Counted from the first letter of the stretch, positions 46,882 through 57,062 are shown. The stretch is 64,000 nt of DNA from Methanosphaera sp. BMS (GCF_003268005.1 NZ_CP014213.1:2067501-2131500), one strand, 5' to 3'. Made by a program: numbers and translations. The notes: generated by a model not told the origin, from the sequence alone.

Positions 46882-47445
46882 ATGTTAAATAAGTTAGAAA
46901 AATCATTAATAGAGTGTCCTGTTGTTAAAAAAGGGGATTATTTTTATTTTGTACATCCAATAAGTGATGGTGTACCGTTAGTTGAAGCGGAGTTATTGGA
47001 TAGTGTTATGGATTACATTACGGATAACTTCGACTTGAGTAATGTTGAGAAGATTGTCGGAGTGGAAGCTATGGGAATACCACTGGCCACGGCATTATCA
47101 TTAAAAACAAACATACCCTTTGTAGTAGTCAGAAAAAGGTCATATGGTCTTGAAGGAGAAAAACAGGTTAATCAAAAAACAGGTTATGGAAAAAGTAAAC
47201 TGTATATCAATGGACTAAAAAAGGATGATAATGTCCTGCTTATAGATGATGTTGTAAGTACCGGCGGAACGTTAACCAGTGTCATCACAGCCCTTGATGA
47301 GATTGGAGTAAACATTATTCACATAATAGTACCTATAGAGAAGGATGATGGTAAGATGATTGTTGAAAGAAACACCAATCATAAACTCGAAACATTGGTT
47401 AAAATCAAGATGGTGGATGGAAAAGTAACGATTGTTGACAAATAG
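46882..47445 (+). CDS. hpt: hypoxanthine/adenine phosphoribosyltransferase
   Basis: A 187-residue purine-salvage enzyme that joins hypoxanthine or guanine (or adenine) to PRPP. The PRPP-binding motif is [14 protein letters not shown] near residue 118-131. The upstream hood and flexible loop [25 protein letters not shown] match the archaeal HPRT/APRT type. ATG 46882 follows TTAGGAGCATGT. It is 12 bases upstream of dph2 and likely in one operon with it. The exact base preference cannot be read from sequence. Confidence 0.88.
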   Translation: MLNKLEKSLIECPVVKKGDYFYFVHPISDGVPLVEAELLDSVMDYITDNFDLSNVEKIVGVEAMGIPLATALSLKTNIPFVVVRKRSYGLEGEKQVNQKTGYGKSKLYINGLKKDDNVLLIDDVVSTGGTLTSVITALDEIGVNIIHIIVPIEKDDGKMIVERNTNHKLETLVKIKMVDGKVTIVDK

Positions 47446-47457
47446 AGGTAATCAGGG

Positions 47458-48471
47458 ATGCCAGTTATTGAATATGATTATAAAATAGGACAGATAAAAT
47501 CAGAGATTGAAAGGTTGGATGCTAAAAATATAATTCTTCAATTTCCGGAAGGATTAAAGACGGATGCTATTGATGTATCAAACAGTATACAGGAAGTTGT
47601 GCCATATGTTAACATTATCATAGATGCAGATCCATGTTTTGGTGCATGTGACTTGGCGGATAATAAGGTCAATCATCACATTGACCTGGTTGTTCATTTC
47701 GCACACACTCCTCTTCCTATCAAAACGGATTGTCCTGTTTTATTTATCGAGGCATCAAGCAGCAGTGACGTGGTAAGTCCAATTGAGGATGCCATGGATA
47801 AACTGGATGAATCCACGAATACAGTGGGTCTTATAACAACAGCTCAACATATGCATAAGCTTGGTCAGATGAAGGAAATTATAGAGTCCCATGGATATGA
47901 AGTGAAAGTCGACAGCGGAAAGGGCACTTCCGTAGCCCAGGTACTTGGATGCAACTTCACTTCCATAAAGAATCTTGATGTTGATGAGATAATATATGTC
48001 GGCAGCGGTGACTTCCATGCTCTGGGCGTAAGATTATTTACCAAGAAAAAGGTCATACTTGCGGACCCGTTCACGGGAAAAAGTAGGGATATTGAAGAGT
48101 TCTATGATAGAATACTGAGGATAAGATTTGCCAGAATAACCAAGGCAAAAAAAGCAAAAAGCTTTGGTATAGTACTATCATCCAAGAAAGGACAGCTACG
48201 ATTTGATTTGGCAATACGTCTTAAGAAGATAATTAATGAATATGGATTTGAAGCTCAAATACTTAATATGGACTTTATAAGTCCTGATAGAATGTTGCCG
48301 TTTAATCTGGATGCATATGTCATGACGGCATGTCCAAGAATAGCAATAGATGACAGTGCAATGTATAAGAAACCTGTACTTACACCGCAGGAGCTTCAGA
48401 TTGTTTTGGGTATTAGAGACTGGGATGATTACCTAATGGATGAAATCATTATCCATGATCAACAGTTATAG
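47458..48471 (+). CDS. dph2: diphthamide synthesis radical enzyme Dph2
   Basis: A 337-residue 4Fe-4S enzyme that transfers the 3-amino-3-carboxypropyl group of SAM to a histidine of elongation factor 2, the first step of diphthamide formation. The three cluster cysteines come from three domains: DPCFGACDLAD near residue 60 (with a second nearby Cys), LGCNFTS near 162 and TACPRIAIDD near 291. The basic IILQFPEGLK near residue 26 is typical. ATG 47458 follows GAGGTAATC. Archaea use one Dph2 as homodimer where eukaryotes use Dph1-Dph2. Confidence 0.95.
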   Translation: MPVIEYDYKIGQIKSEIERLDAKNIILQFPEGLKTDAIDVSNSIQEVVPYVNIIIDADPCFGACDLADNKVNHHIDLVVHFAHTPLPIKTDCPVLFIEASSSSDVVSPIEDAMDKLDESTNTVGLITTAQHMHKLGQMKEIIESHGYEVKVDSGKGTSVAQVLGCNFTSIKNLDVDEIIYVGSGDFHALGVRLFTKKKVILADPFTGKSRDIEEFYDRILRIRFARITKAKKAKSFGIVLSSKKGQLRFDLAIRLKKIINEYGFEAQILNMDFISPDRMLPFNLDAYVMTACPRIAIDDSAMYKKPVLTPQELQIVLGIRDWDDYLMDEIIIHDQQL

Positions 48472-48720
48472 GTCAAATCTATAAGTAAAATGAACCTAGT
48501 CTAATCCACCCTTTTTATTCTTTTTGAAAGTGGGATATTGCTCTAACCCTTTTTTCCAACCGATAAAAACGAATTATTATTTTTTTTCAATAGATGTCTG
48601 GAGTTACATATATCCGATTTTTTTGCAAATCTTTATAATTAATAAAAAGCAAATATTAATATAATATTAATTGTTGAAAAATTAGATTTATAAATCCTTT
48701 TTTATGATAAGGTAGTAATT

Positions 48721-49296
48721 ATGAATCATAAAGAAAATGAATATGTATTTCCCGGAGAGGTCTTATGTGCCTATGAAGAGTATATGCCATCTGACTGGAC
48801 CTATGTGGATGATGGTTATGTTAAAGCCAGTATCGCTGGAAAAATATCCATTGACGAAAAGAACAAGTCAATAAAAATAAAGGCAGATAATGCACCCAGG
48901 TCATTGAAAAAGAATGATTTGGTGATAGGTTACATAACAGAAGTCAAATCGTCCAAGGCATTGGTCACCATTAAAAAAATCATAGGTACCGATAGGGACT
49001 TGATAACTGGATATAAGGGTTATATACATATTTCTAAGGCTACAAGTGATTATATTCAAACATTACATTACCTATTCAAGATAGGGGATATTATAAAGGC
49101 AAGAGTTGCAAACGTATACAGTAATGATTATATTGAATTAACAACATCCAATAATGATTTGGGTGTCATTAAGGCAATGTGTGTCAATTGCCGTAAATTC
49201 ATGAAACTGGATAAGAAAACCCATACACTCGAATGTGAATGTGGACATAAGGATACGCGTAAGATATCAGTAAATTATGGAGGATTAAAAGAATGA
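48721..49296 (+). CDS. csl4: exosome RNA-binding subunit Csl4
   Basis: A 191-residue cap subunit of the archaeal RNA exosome. An N-terminal domain with FPGEVLCAYEEYMP is followed by an S1 domain (about 65-145; LVIGYITEVKSSKALVTIKK and FKIGDIIKARV) and a C-terminal zinc ribbon, CVNC..CECGH. It recruits DnaG and RNA substrates to the Rrp41-Rrp42 ring. The next gene, rpo11, starts inside its stop codon (ATGA overlap), so the two are translated together, a frequent archaeal pairing. Confidence 0.95.
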   Translation: MNHKENEYVFPGEVLCAYEEYMPSDWTYVDDGYVKASIAGKISIDEKNKSIKIKADNAPRSLKKNDLVIGYITEVKSSKALVTIKKIIGTDRDLITGYKGYIHISKATSDYIQTLHYLFKIGDIIKARVANVYSNDYIELTTSNNDLGVIKAMCVNCRKFMKLDKKTHTLECECGHKDTRKISVNYGGLKE

Positions 49297-49556
49297 AAGT
49301 TGTAGAAGAACAAGATAATAGATTAGTATTTGAAGTAACAGGGGAAAGTCATACAATCTGTAACATATTAAGAAAAAGATTGATGTCACAGGATGAGGTG
49401 ACAGCCGCAGCATATGATATAACTCACCCATTAGTTGGACAGCCTGAATTTGAAGTAGACAGTCCAAATCCAAGGGAATCTATTAAAACTGCATCTGAAA
49501 CCATTAAAGAGGAAGCCAGTGAATTCAAGGATGCCGTAGCAAAAGCATTCAAATAA
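49293..49556 (+). CDS. rpo11: RNA polymerase subunit Rpo11 (RpoL)
   Basis: An 87-residue subunit homologous to Rpb11 and to the alpha N-terminal domain. GESHTICNILRKRLMSQDEVTAAAYDITHPLVGQPEFEV is the conserved dimerisation core that joins Rpo3. The ATG overlaps the csl4 stop. The C-terminal tail (SETIKEEASEFKDAVAKAFK) is helical and acidic. Confidence 0.96.
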   Translation: MKVVEEQDNRLVFEVTGESHTICNILRKRLMSQDEVTAAAYDITHPLVGQPEFEVDSPNPRESIKTASETIKEEASEFKDAVAKAFK

Positions 49557-49758
49557 ATATATTTCAGTCATTGACTCTTTTTACATTAACTTTTTTTATT
49601 ATTTTTAAGGGATTGTTATCCAATACTTTTTTTCCTGATTTCGATATATTTTCAAATACATAACTTCTTTTGATTTTATCTGGCACATTACCTTTTAAGC
49701 TATGTTTTTTGCATGATTTAGCCTAATTATATTAATCAGATTGAATATATTTATTTTT

Positions 49759-50163
49759 ATGAAAGAATATAGAAATCCCGCGTTGACTGTAGATGCAATA
49801 ATAATGGATGATGAAAAACTGCTTCTTATCAAGAGGTTAAATAATCCCTATAAGGATTCATGGGCACTTCCCGGTGGATTTGTCGAGTATGGGGAGTGTG
49901 TGGAGGATGCTTGTATTCGTGAGGCAAAAGAAGAAACTAATCTTGACATATCCATTGATGAATTGGTTGGTGTTTATTCCGATCCCGCTAGGGATCCTCG
50001 CGGACATACCGTGACAGTTGCATATAAATGCAGTATCATGGGCAGTACTCTTGAATCAAGTTCTGATGCCAAGGATGCCAGGTTTTTTACATTGGATGAA
50101 CTTAAAATGCTTTGTCTGGCATTTGATCATGAGAAAATTCTTGAAGATGCGGGAATATTGTAA
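49759..50163 (+). CDS. Nudix hydrolase, ADP-ribose pyrophosphatase-like
   Basis: A 134-residue enzyme from ATG 49759; a TTG at 49741 would add six residues. The Nudix box is complete: GGFVEYGECVEDACIREAKE plus ET, with the REAKEE metal-binding part. SDPARDPRGHTVTVAY after it is the pattern of ADP-ribose-type Nudix enzymes. No ribosome binding site precedes the ATG and a TATA-like run lies near 49725, so the message may be leaderless. It would clean up ADP-ribose or other nucleoside diphosphate derivatives. Confidence 0.88.
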   Translation: MKEYRNPALTVDAIIMDDEKLLLIKRLNNPYKDSWALPGGFVEYGECVEDACIREAKEETNLDISIDELVGVYSDPARDPRGHTVTVAYKCSIMGSTLESSSDAKDARFFTLDELKMLCLAFDHEKILEDAGIL

Positions 50164-50272
50164 TTTCGTTACTTGTTGTTTAATTTATTCTAAGTCAATT
50201 TTTTCAATTAATTATATTGTATAGTAATTACAAATATATTATTATATTAACAATTTAGGAGAAAGGATATCA

Positions 50273-50590
50273 ATGGAGTTTTGTCCAGAATGTGGAAAAG
50301 TACTGTTTCCAAAGGATGGTATTTTTGCATGCGATAGTTGCGGATATGAAAAGAAAGTAACAGAAGAGTCTAAAAAACAGTATGAAGTCAGTGAAAAGGT
50401 TAATGCAGAAGATACAGTTATTGTAACAGATGACAATGTAAAAACATTACCAACCATTAAGGTGATTTGTCCAAAATGTCAGAATAAACTTGCATTTTGG
50501 TGGTTACAGCAAACACGTAGTGCAGATGAATCCGAAACAAGATTCTTTAGATGTACTGACTGTGACTACACTTGGAGAGAGTATGATTAA
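50273..50590 (+). CDS. tfs: transcription factor S (TFS), RNA cleavage factor
   Basis: A 105-residue two-zinc protein that stimulates transcript cleavage by backtracked RNA polymerase, like TFIIS and Rpb9/RpoM. The N-terminal ribbon is [20 protein letters not shown]; the C-terminal ribbon is [20 protein letters not shown] continuing [12 protein letters not shown]. The Asp-Glu pair at the tip of the second ribbon (RSADESETR) supplies the cleavage-stimulating acidic residues. ATG 50273 follows AGGAGAAAGGATATC. It starts the replication/transcription block that continues with PCNA. Confidence 0.94.
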   Translation: MEFCPECGKVLFPKDGIFACDSCGYEKKVTEESKKQYEVSEKVNAEDTVIVTDDNVKTLPTIKVICPKCQNKLAFWWLQQTRSADESETRFFRCTDCDYTWREYD

Positions 50591-50734
50591 GCATCATATT
50601 TCTTATAATTTTTATGATTTTTACATGCTTTAATAGTAATTTATTTAATTAAAAAGAATAATAATATATTAATAAGGTTAAACTCTTTTCATAATGTATT
50701 ATGATTTTAGTATTTTTAATCTATAAAAAAATTT

Positions 50735-51724
50735 ATGACAGTGATTATGGTGTCTAAAAAGAACAATAAAAAGGTTAACGATTCATTAGTTGATGATCCT
50801 TTGGATGAACTTAATGAAATGGAAGATACTACTTTCACCATTGAACGTGAAAATGATGTCTTTGATGAATTGGAAATAAGGGATGCTGAATCAATACCTG
50901 AATATAATTCTGAATCCGGTATGTTTATTGAAACAGATGAAGGATTGGAAAAATTTGTTAATGAAGAGTCCTCTGATGATTCAGATTCTGCTAATGATGG
51001 CTCTAAAAAGAATAGTCAGGATGCCGTAAAAATCATGGATGTCATAGATGAAGTGGATATTAATAATCCTGATAATTCCGATAAATTGAATACTAAACGG
51101 GTTGAACAGGAGGCCGTCAAAGCATCACAAGAAGCCGATAGGATTGCCGAAAAGTCCGATGAACTTTCAAAGTTATCTGAGAGTCATTCTAAGGTGGAAT
51201 CATCAGGTCTAAAAGACAAGGTTAAAAAATCAGTTTCATCCAAAGTTAAATCTTCTGATGAACTTGTTATAACAAAGGATAGTAAAAAAACCCCTAAAAT
51301 CAGAGTTAAACCTAAATTAACTCATGGAAATAAGAAATCCGATACAAAAGTCGTTGACAATGTTAAAGTTGATGAAGATGGTGTACCTCTATTGAATCAA
51401 TTTGACACCGAAAAGATAAAGAATACTTCATTTTATCATAAACTGCATTTAAATAAACGAAACTTAACACAGATAGCATTAATATTGGCCGGATTTTTAA
51501 TAATTATATATGGTATCATCCAGGCATTTGAGGAAGTTGCAAAAATATCCGATAATGTTATGTATGGAGAACATGCTTCACTATCAATAGGAATAATATT
51601 TATAGGAATGATTATAATAGTGTTGGCATTTTATAAGGAAATCATTAACTTATTTGGATTAGGAAATATGTACAATACTATGGACTCAAATAATTCGAAG
51701 AAAGATGACAAAAAACATAAATAA
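50735..51724 (+). CDS. acidic protein with two C-terminal membrane helices
   Basis: I do not recognise the family. Of 329 residues, the first 240 are highly charged and acidic (Asp, Glu, Ser, Lys) and probably disordered or coiled, with KRVEQEAVKASQEADRIAEK as likely helix. Two membrane segments follow at about 247-267 (LTQIALILAGFLIIIYGIIQ) and 283-306 (SIGIIFIGMIIIVLAFY), then a basic tail. So a long cytoplasmic arm is anchored by a hairpin. It lies between TFS and PCNA. In a core-gene region this could tether something to the membrane, but no role can be assigned. The start may be ATG 50735 or GTG 50750. Confidence 0.75.
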   Translation: MTVIMVSKKNNKKVNDSLVDDPLDELNEMEDTTFTIERENDVFDELEIRDAESIPEYNSESGMFIETDEGLEKFVNEESSDDSDSANDGSKKNSQDAVKIMDVIDEVDINNPDNSDKLNTKRVEQEAVKASQEADRIAEKSDELSKLSESHSKVESSGLKDKVKKSVSSKVKSSDELVITKDSKKTPKIRVKPKLTHGNKKSDTKVVDNVKVDEDGVPLLNQFDTEKIKNTSFYHKLHLNKRNLTQIALILAGFLIIIYGIIQAFEEVAKISDNVMYGEHASLSIGIIFIGMIIIVLAFYKEIINLFGLGNMYNTMDSNNSKKDDKKHK

Positions 51725-51934
51725 CGAATATTTTTCAATATGAATATGTAATAATGTCTTTTAATAAATATTTCCCTCAATAATCCATCATAACCCCAAA
51801 TAACCTTATTATATGAACTTTTTTTATTTTGATAATTTAACAATCATTAACTATATTATTTATTATTGTCAAAAATTTAATTATAATGAAAAGAAATTTT
51901 TCAAATAATTTATATTTAAGGAGAGTATTACATC

Positions 51935-52666
51935 GTGTTTAAACTAGTATTAAGTGATCCAAGTATTTTTAAAACGAGTTTTGATGCAATATCATCAATA
52001 GTCGATGAAGTACAAATAGAAGTAGACTCAGATGGTCTAAGACTAAATGCAATAGACAGAAGCCACATTACATATGTACACCTGGAACTAAAAGAAAGCT
52101 TATTCGATATATATGAATGTGACAAACCAATAAAATTAAACCTTGATACCGAAGAATTAATGAAAGTACTCAAAAGATCAAAATCTGATGATGTAATGGA
52201 ATTAACAGTCGATGCAGGTAGTTTAGTTATAACATTTGAAGGTGCCGTTAAAAAAACATTCAAAGTCAAGCTCATAGATTTGGAGTATGATGCACCAACA
52301 CCACCACAAATAGAATACCCTGTGGAAATATCAATGCCTATAGCAACACTCAAGGAAACAATACAGGATATAGAAATTGTAGCGGATCGTGTAGCATTTG
52401 CAGTTGACCCTGATAATTTAACATTAACTGCAGTCGGGGATTTTGCAGATGCAGAAGTGGAATATTTGCATGGTGAACAAGTGGAAGAAAACGTACGTTC
52501 AATATTTGCTATAGAAAACATTAAAGAAATGTTAAAAGCAGAAAAATTTGCTGACAGTACATTTATAGCATTAGGTAACGACATGCCATTAACATTATCA
52601 TTAAAACTATTAAATGATGAAGGGGAATTAACCTTCTTATTAGCACCAAGAATAGAAGAAGAATAA
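51935..52666 (+). CDS. pcn: DNA polymerase sliding clamp PCNA
   Basis: A 243-residue clamp subunit; three copies encircle DNA and tether polymerases, Fen1, ligase and other factors. It begins at GTG 51935 behind AAGGAGAGT. Typical parts are [17 protein letters not shown], the interdomain connector region [17 protein letters not shown], and the C-terminal [11 protein letters not shown] with the patch that receives PIP boxes. It is followed after 78 bases by the GINS gene, the usual archaeal neighbour. Confidence 0.97.
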   Translation: MFKLVLSDPSIFKTSFDAISSIVDEVQIEVDSDGLRLNAIDRSHITYVHLELKESLFDIYECDKPIKLNLDTEELMKVLKRSKSDDVMELTVDAGSLVITFEGAVKKTFKVKLIDLEYDAPTPPQIEYPVEISMPIATLKETIQDIEIVADRVAFAVDPDNLTLTAVGDFADAEVEYLHGEQVEENVRSIFAIENIKEMLKAEKFADSTFIALGNDMPLTLSLKLLNDEGELTFLLAPRIEEE

Positions 52667-52744
52667 CTTTCAATCTATAATAAAATAGAGAAATTATACT
52701 CTCTTTTTTAATTTTTTTTAATAATATACAAAGGGGTATTTTAG

Positions 52745-53944
52745 TTGGATACTTTTTTTCAAACATTAAGAGATATACAAAAAAAGGAAAGGGCAACGGG
52801 AACATTATCTGAAGTTGACGAAGGATTCTATGGAGATGCTTCAAAATATCTTCAGGATTTGTTAAAAATTGTCAATGATAACCCTCTTTCTTTGGAAGCA
52901 TATCAATTAAGGGATGCACAGAGAATCACAAGTGAAATCTGTGAACGAAGAGAAGTAAAAATCATAACTTCCGCTATTACCAATGTTCAAAGATCCCATA
53001 ATCTCTTCAAGGGTCATGATAAGAATTCTCAATTGTATGATGAAATTCCATATAATACCACACCCGAGGAAGAACAGTTATATCGTGAAGTAGTGGATAA
53101 ATTAATCTCCTATCGTGAAGGTCTAATAACAAACATCACCCCACAAAAGAAAAAGACCAACAAAATCGGTTTCAAACCAATAAAACCTGACAATGAAACT
53201 GTTGTACGGGAAGATATTCTAGAAGAGAGTGCCCGGGATGATATTGCCGAGACTTCAAACTCTGATGATACAGAATCCAATGATAATCTGATGGATATTG
53301 CCGATGTCAGTAGTGTGGATTCTTCAATTGACAGCAAAGTTAAAAATATAAGGCCTAAAAAGCTTGATGCTAGTCAGGTAGCGGCAATGTTTGGTCAAGC
53401 ACCGGATGACGTATTATTGGATGAAGATAACAATCCGGTCAGACAAAAAGCTACAGGCAGTATGACAGCACCGATTGAAGGGCCAAAAGTACCTGACAAT
53501 GATAGTGTAACTCTTCAGAATAATGAAAATGCGGAAATATCCGATGAGATTAACGCGTCTTCGGATGCGGCCGCCGATTCAAACTCATCAACGTCTCAAG
53601 TTGAAGAGATTTTAACGAACTCTGTTGATGACAAAACAACCTTGTCTGCTTCAGACGAGGATAATCAAGTCGACGCACCCGTTTTGGCCGATGAATCTCA
53701 AAATCATCCTGAAATGAAAGATGACGATGACTCTGCAGATGGCAATGTAGGGGGTTATGATTCAGTTATTGAAGATTCATTTGATGATGAAGTATTGGTT
53801 GAATTTGTCAATATTTTGCCTACCGATGTATTGGATGAAGATGAAAAGACATATGGTCCATTTGACATACAGGATGTGGCATTGTTGCCTAAATCTATTG
53901 TCGAAATATTAAAAAACAACAATGTGGTCAACATTATCAAATAA
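52745..53944 (+). CDS. GINS replication complex subunit with long acidic linker
   Basis: An archaeal GINS51/15-type protein of 399 residues, part of the CMG-like helicase complex with MCM and GAN/Cdc45. The N-terminal helical A domain covers about 1-125 (FFQTLRDIQKKERATGTLSE; SLEAYQLRDAQRITSEICER). The small C-terminal B domain is 350-399 with EFVNILPTDVLDEDEKTYGP and LLPKSIVEILKNNNVVNIIK. Between them lie about 215 Asp/Ser/Asn-rich residues, much longer than the few tens in most archaeal homologues. It starts at TTG 52745, with AAGGGGTAT upstream; no better start is present. It forms a unit with PCNA. Confidence 0.85.
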   Translation: MDTFFQTLRDIQKKERATGTLSEVDEGFYGDASKYLQDLLKIVNDNPLSLEAYQLRDAQRITSEICERREVKIITSAITNVQRSHNLFKGHDKNSQLYDEIPYNTTPEEEQLYREVVDKLISYREGLITNITPQKKKTNKIGFKPIKPDNETVVREDILEESARDDIAETSNSDDTESNDNLMDIADVSSVDSSIDSKVKNIRPKKLDASQVAAMFGQAPDDVLLDEDNNPVRQKATGSMTAPIEGPKVPDNDSVTLQNNENAEISDEINASSDAAADSNSSTSQVEEILTNSVDDKTTLSASDEDNQVDAPVLADESQNHPEMKDDDDSADGNVGGYDSVIEDSFDDEVLVEFVNILPTDVLDEDEKTYGPFDIQDVALLPKSIVEILKNNNVVNIIK

Positions 53945-54438
53945 TTTCCTCTTTTTTAACATAACTTTCCATTTTTGGATTATTATCTGGGATTGGCTAC
54001 ATTTTTACATTACTCATTTTTCAATATTTCAAACAAATTCCATAACTATAAATATAGATAGTTATCATAATATAATATAGATAAATCATTGGTTGTTCTA
54101 TCTTTATAGAATAATTAGGATTTAGTAATAAATATTATATACATTGGAAAAAACTGGTTGTAATATCATTAAAAACGATTTAAATGGGATATATTACATT
54201 ATTTTTTAAAACTAGTTTTATTATTCATCGTAGAATTAAAAAACATAATATTAGTTAATTTTGTATATAATTAAAATTTTATATAAATAATTCCAAGGAT
54301 TAAAAACGGAATTTTTATCAGTATCTATAATGGATATTTTGAAGTAAGACTTGTTGTTATTACTTTAAGAAAATATAATAGAAGAATTATTTATTCAAAG
54401 GATAATTTTTTAGTCACAAATAAAATGAGGTGAATTAG
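53945..54438 (+). promoter_or_regulatory. promoter/leader region of rpl44e
   Basis: About 490 A+T-rich bases after GINS. TATA-like elements occur at 54060-54085, 54135-54150 and 54270-54290, the last followed by about 150 bases to GTG 54439. A GAGGTGA ribosome binding site is at 54426-54432. No gene or structured RNA is evident. Confidence 0.45.
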
Positions 54439-54720
54439 GTGAAAATACCAAAAGAAAGAAGGACTTACTGTCCAAAATGTAAAAGACACACAGTACATGA
54501 AGTACAAACAGCTAAAAGAAGAAAAGCAAGTGAATTAAAATGGGGTCAACGTCAGTTCAGGCGTGTAACCGCTGGTTACAGAGGTTATCCAAGGCCGTTA
54601 CCATCAGGTAGTAAACCTGTTAAAAAATTAGATTTAAGATACAAATGTAAAGAATGTGGAAAAGCTCACATTAAAGGTTCAGGATTCCGTGCAGGAAAAG
54701 TTGAATTCGTATCAGAATAG
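54439..54720 (+). CDS. rpl44e: large-subunit ribosomal protein L44e
   Basis: A 93-residue zinc protein of the large subunit E-site. CPKC near residue 11 and CKEC near 74 form the zinc site, and the [20 protein letters not shown] stretch is typical. It starts at GTG 54439 behind GAGGTGA. It is followed by S27e and aIF2-alpha, the standard archaeal order. Confidence 0.96.
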   Translation: MKIPKERRTYCPKCKRHTVHEVQTAKRRKASELKWGQRQFRRVTAGYRGYPRPLPSGSKPVKKLDLRYKCKECGKAHIKGSGFRAGKVEFVSE

Positions 54721-54814
54721 ATATCGACAAATAATGTTATAAGACTCTTTGACAGATGATTATAGCATTATTTTTTTTAATGGATATTCAATTAAAAAAA
54801 TAGGAGGGCTATTA

Positions 54815-54994
54815 ATGGCTAAACAGGAAAGTAATTTTTTAAAAGTTAAATGTGGAGATTGCGAAAGCCATCAAATCATATTCGACCACGCAGCAAGTAC
54901 AGTTAAATGTAATATCTGCGGTAAAACATTAGTTGAACCAAAAGGTGGACGTTCCAAAATCTATGCACAAATCGTAGAAGTTTTAGAACATTAA
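54815..54994 (+). CDS. rps27e: small-subunit ribosomal protein S27e
   Basis: A 59-residue zinc-ribbon protein: [20 protein letters not shown] followed by [10 protein letters not shown], giving C-x2-C ... C-x2-C. The start is ATG 54815 (MAKQESNF) behind TAGGAGGG; the open frame extends upstream to 54749 but those residues are not part of the family. It sits between L44e and aIF2-alpha and is presumably co-transcribed with them. Confidence 0.95.
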   Translation: MAKQESNFLKVKCGDCESHQIIFDHAASTVKCNICGKTLVEPKGGRSKIYAQIVEVLEH

Positions 54995-55031
54995 ATAATT
55001 TGATTTATGGATTGCTAAATCAGGTGATATT

Positions 55032-55817
55032 ATGGTACGAGTAAATAAGGAATGGCCTGAAGAAGGTGATCTAATTGTTGGAACAATCCATAAAGTATTA
55101 AATTATGGGGCATTTGCAAAGTTAGAGGAATATGAAGGTAAAGAAGCATTCATTCACATTTCCGAAGTATCTTCCGGATGGGTCAAAAATATTCGTGACT
55201 ATGTTCGTGAAAATCAGAAAATCGTGGCACGTGTATTAAGAGTAAATCCAAAGAAAGGTCATGTGGATGCATCTTTAAAACGTATTCGTGAAGATCAAAG
55301 AACACGTAGAATTCAGCAATGGAAGATAGAACAAAAAGCCGAAAAATTATTGGAAATATCCGCTAAGGAATTAAACAAGTCATTGGATGAGGCATATGAT
55401 GAAGTGGGTTATCTGATAATGGAGGAATTCGGAGACTTATATGAAGGATTTGAATTAGCCTCTGACGATGGTGAAAGTGTACTTTTGGATATTGACGTCG
55501 ATGAAGATTGGGCTAGAGTCATAACCGACGTTGCCAAGAAGAATATTTCAACTCCTGAGGTTCAAATAACAGGTTATGTGGATATTACATCCTATAAATC
55601 CAATGGTGTTGAAGTAATCATAGAAGCACTTCAATCTATTGAAAACGATAATGTTGAAGTTCAATGTGTTGGAGCTCCTAAATATAGGATTATGGTAACA
55701 GCACAGGATTACCCTTCAGCTGAAAAGATATTGCGAGAATCAGCTGATAAATGTATAAGTATTGTTGAAGAAAATGATGGGGAAGGTACTTTCCATCGTG
55801 AACTGGATGATAATTAA
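55032..55817 (+). CDS. eif2a: translation initiation factor aIF2, alpha subunit
   Basis: A 261-residue subunit of the factor that brings initiator tRNA to the small subunit. Residues 1-85 are an S1 domain ([51 protein letters not shown]). A helical domain and the alpha-beta C-terminal domain ([20 protein letters not shown]) follow. ATG 55032 has GGTGATATT before it. In most methanogens nop10 comes next; here a hydrolase gene is placed between. Confidence 0.96.
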   Translation: MVRVNKEWPEEGDLIVGTIHKVLNYGAFAKLEEYEGKEAFIHISEVSSGWVKNIRDYVRENQKIVARVLRVNPKKGHVDASLKRIREDQRTRRIQQWKIEQKAEKLLEISAKELNKSLDEAYDEVGYLIMEEFGDLYEGFELASDDGESVLLDIDVDEDWARVITDVAKKNISTPEVQITGYVDITSYKSNGVEVIIEALQSIENDNVEVQCVGAPKYRIMVTAQDYPSAEKILRESADKCISIVEENDGEGTFHRELDDN

Positions 55818-55897
55818 GTTATCATCTCTCTTTTTAAACTATTTTTTTTATTATTAACTACAAATTTTATTTTTTAAAATAATTGGATTTGATTATT

Positions 55898-56878
55898 ATG
55901 GATATTGAATCGATTGAAGCTAAATATTATATATTAGATGAATTTGAATTTCTCTGTGGTCGAAAACTTGAAGCACAGAAGGTGGAATATTTAACGTTGG
56001 GAACTCCAATATATGATGATGAAGGTCATATAACCAATGCAGTGGTATATTTCCATGGTACCAGCGGAAATTATGCGTCCATTAAGAGAATCAGCAGCTT
56101 AATAGGTAAGGACATGGCCTTTGATACCGATAAACTATTTTTCGTATCTCTGTCCACTCTCGGAACCGCCGGCAGCAGTAGTCCCAGCGTATCAGGATTG
56201 CATTCCGATTATCCCGAGTACGGTATATTGGACATGGTAAACTTCAATAGGAAATTCTTAAAGGATGCATTGAATATCGTTCATCCCAGGGGTTTAATCG
56301 GTAATTCAATGGGTGGATTCGAGGCCATATGCTGGGCTGCAGTATACCCGGACACCATCGATTTTTTAATATCTCTTGTCAGCAGTTATAGAGTCGGTGG
56401 ACAAAATTATATTCTGGCCAAGGTAATGAATGACATAATAGAATCAGACCCTGATTTTAACAACAGGGACGTGAAATCGGATTTGAACAGATCCCTAATG
56501 TTGTCAAGTAAGGCAATGTATTCCTTTGGATTGTCAAGACAATTCTATATGGATCAACCCATAGACCAAATCAACAAGTATATGGATGAATTTGCACAAG
56601 AGGATGCTCAGGAGGACGTATTGGATGCATATTACAGAAACATCGCTACGCTTAACTATGATTTGACATCCATCGTCGGTGACATAACCGCCGATACATT
56701 GATAATAGCAATATACGAGGATCAATATTTCCCGCCGGAACTGGATGCCATACCAATGCATGCACTCATAGAGAATTCAAAGCTGGTATGCTACAATTCA
56801 TACCTTGGTCATGTAGGCTCATCACAGCTATATAAAATCAGTGATGAAGTTGAAAGCTTCATGGCCAATCATAAATAA
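55898..56878 (+). CDS. MetX-like alpha/beta hydrolase
   Basis: A 326-residue protein of the homoserine O-acetyltransferase-like alpha/beta-hydrolase group. The nucleophile elbow is GLIGNSMGGFEAICWAAVYP near residue 135. The acid is probably D in AIYEDQYFPPE and the catalytic His is in SYLGHVGSS near the C-terminus. The N-terminal VVYFHGTSGNYASIKRI holds the oxyanion region. MetX itself acetylates homoserine; this protein keeps the triad but lacks several motifs I would expect near the active site, so it may act on another acyl substrate. ATG 55898 is preferred over TTG 55883. It interrupts the aIF2-alpha to Nop10 order. Confidence 0.75.
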   Translation: MDIESIEAKYYILDEFEFLCGRKLEAQKVEYLTLGTPIYDDEGHITNAVVYFHGTSGNYASIKRISSLIGKDMAFDTDKLFFVSLSTLGTAGSSSPSVSGLHSDYPEYGILDMVNFNRKFLKDALNIVHPRGLIGNSMGGFEAICWAAVYPDTIDFLISLVSSYRVGGQNYILAKVMNDIIESDPDFNNRDVKSDLNRSLMLSSKAMYSFGLSRQFYMDQPIDQINKYMDEFAQEDAQEDVLDAYYRNIATLNYDLTSIVGDITADTLIIAIYEDQYFPPELDAIPMHALIENSKLVCYNSYLGHVGSSQLYKISDEVESFMANHK

Positions 56879-57062
56879 ACTATTCATTCAATAAGCATCC
56901 AGACATATATTTCAAGTGTAAAATTTCATTCAAGCAAATTACTGACATCTGGCCAGCACAATAATCATATTGGATAAAGACGATGATTCTGGAAGTGATA
57001 AGATACTTATGCAATTTCACGACTACTAAATATATAAGTAATTCTAAATGTAATATAATAGT

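Noticed and set aside
51928-52584. A 218-residue minus-strand frame over PCNA
   Set aside because: It is an antisense frame of a certain gene; composition is Ser/Ile-rich without any domain.
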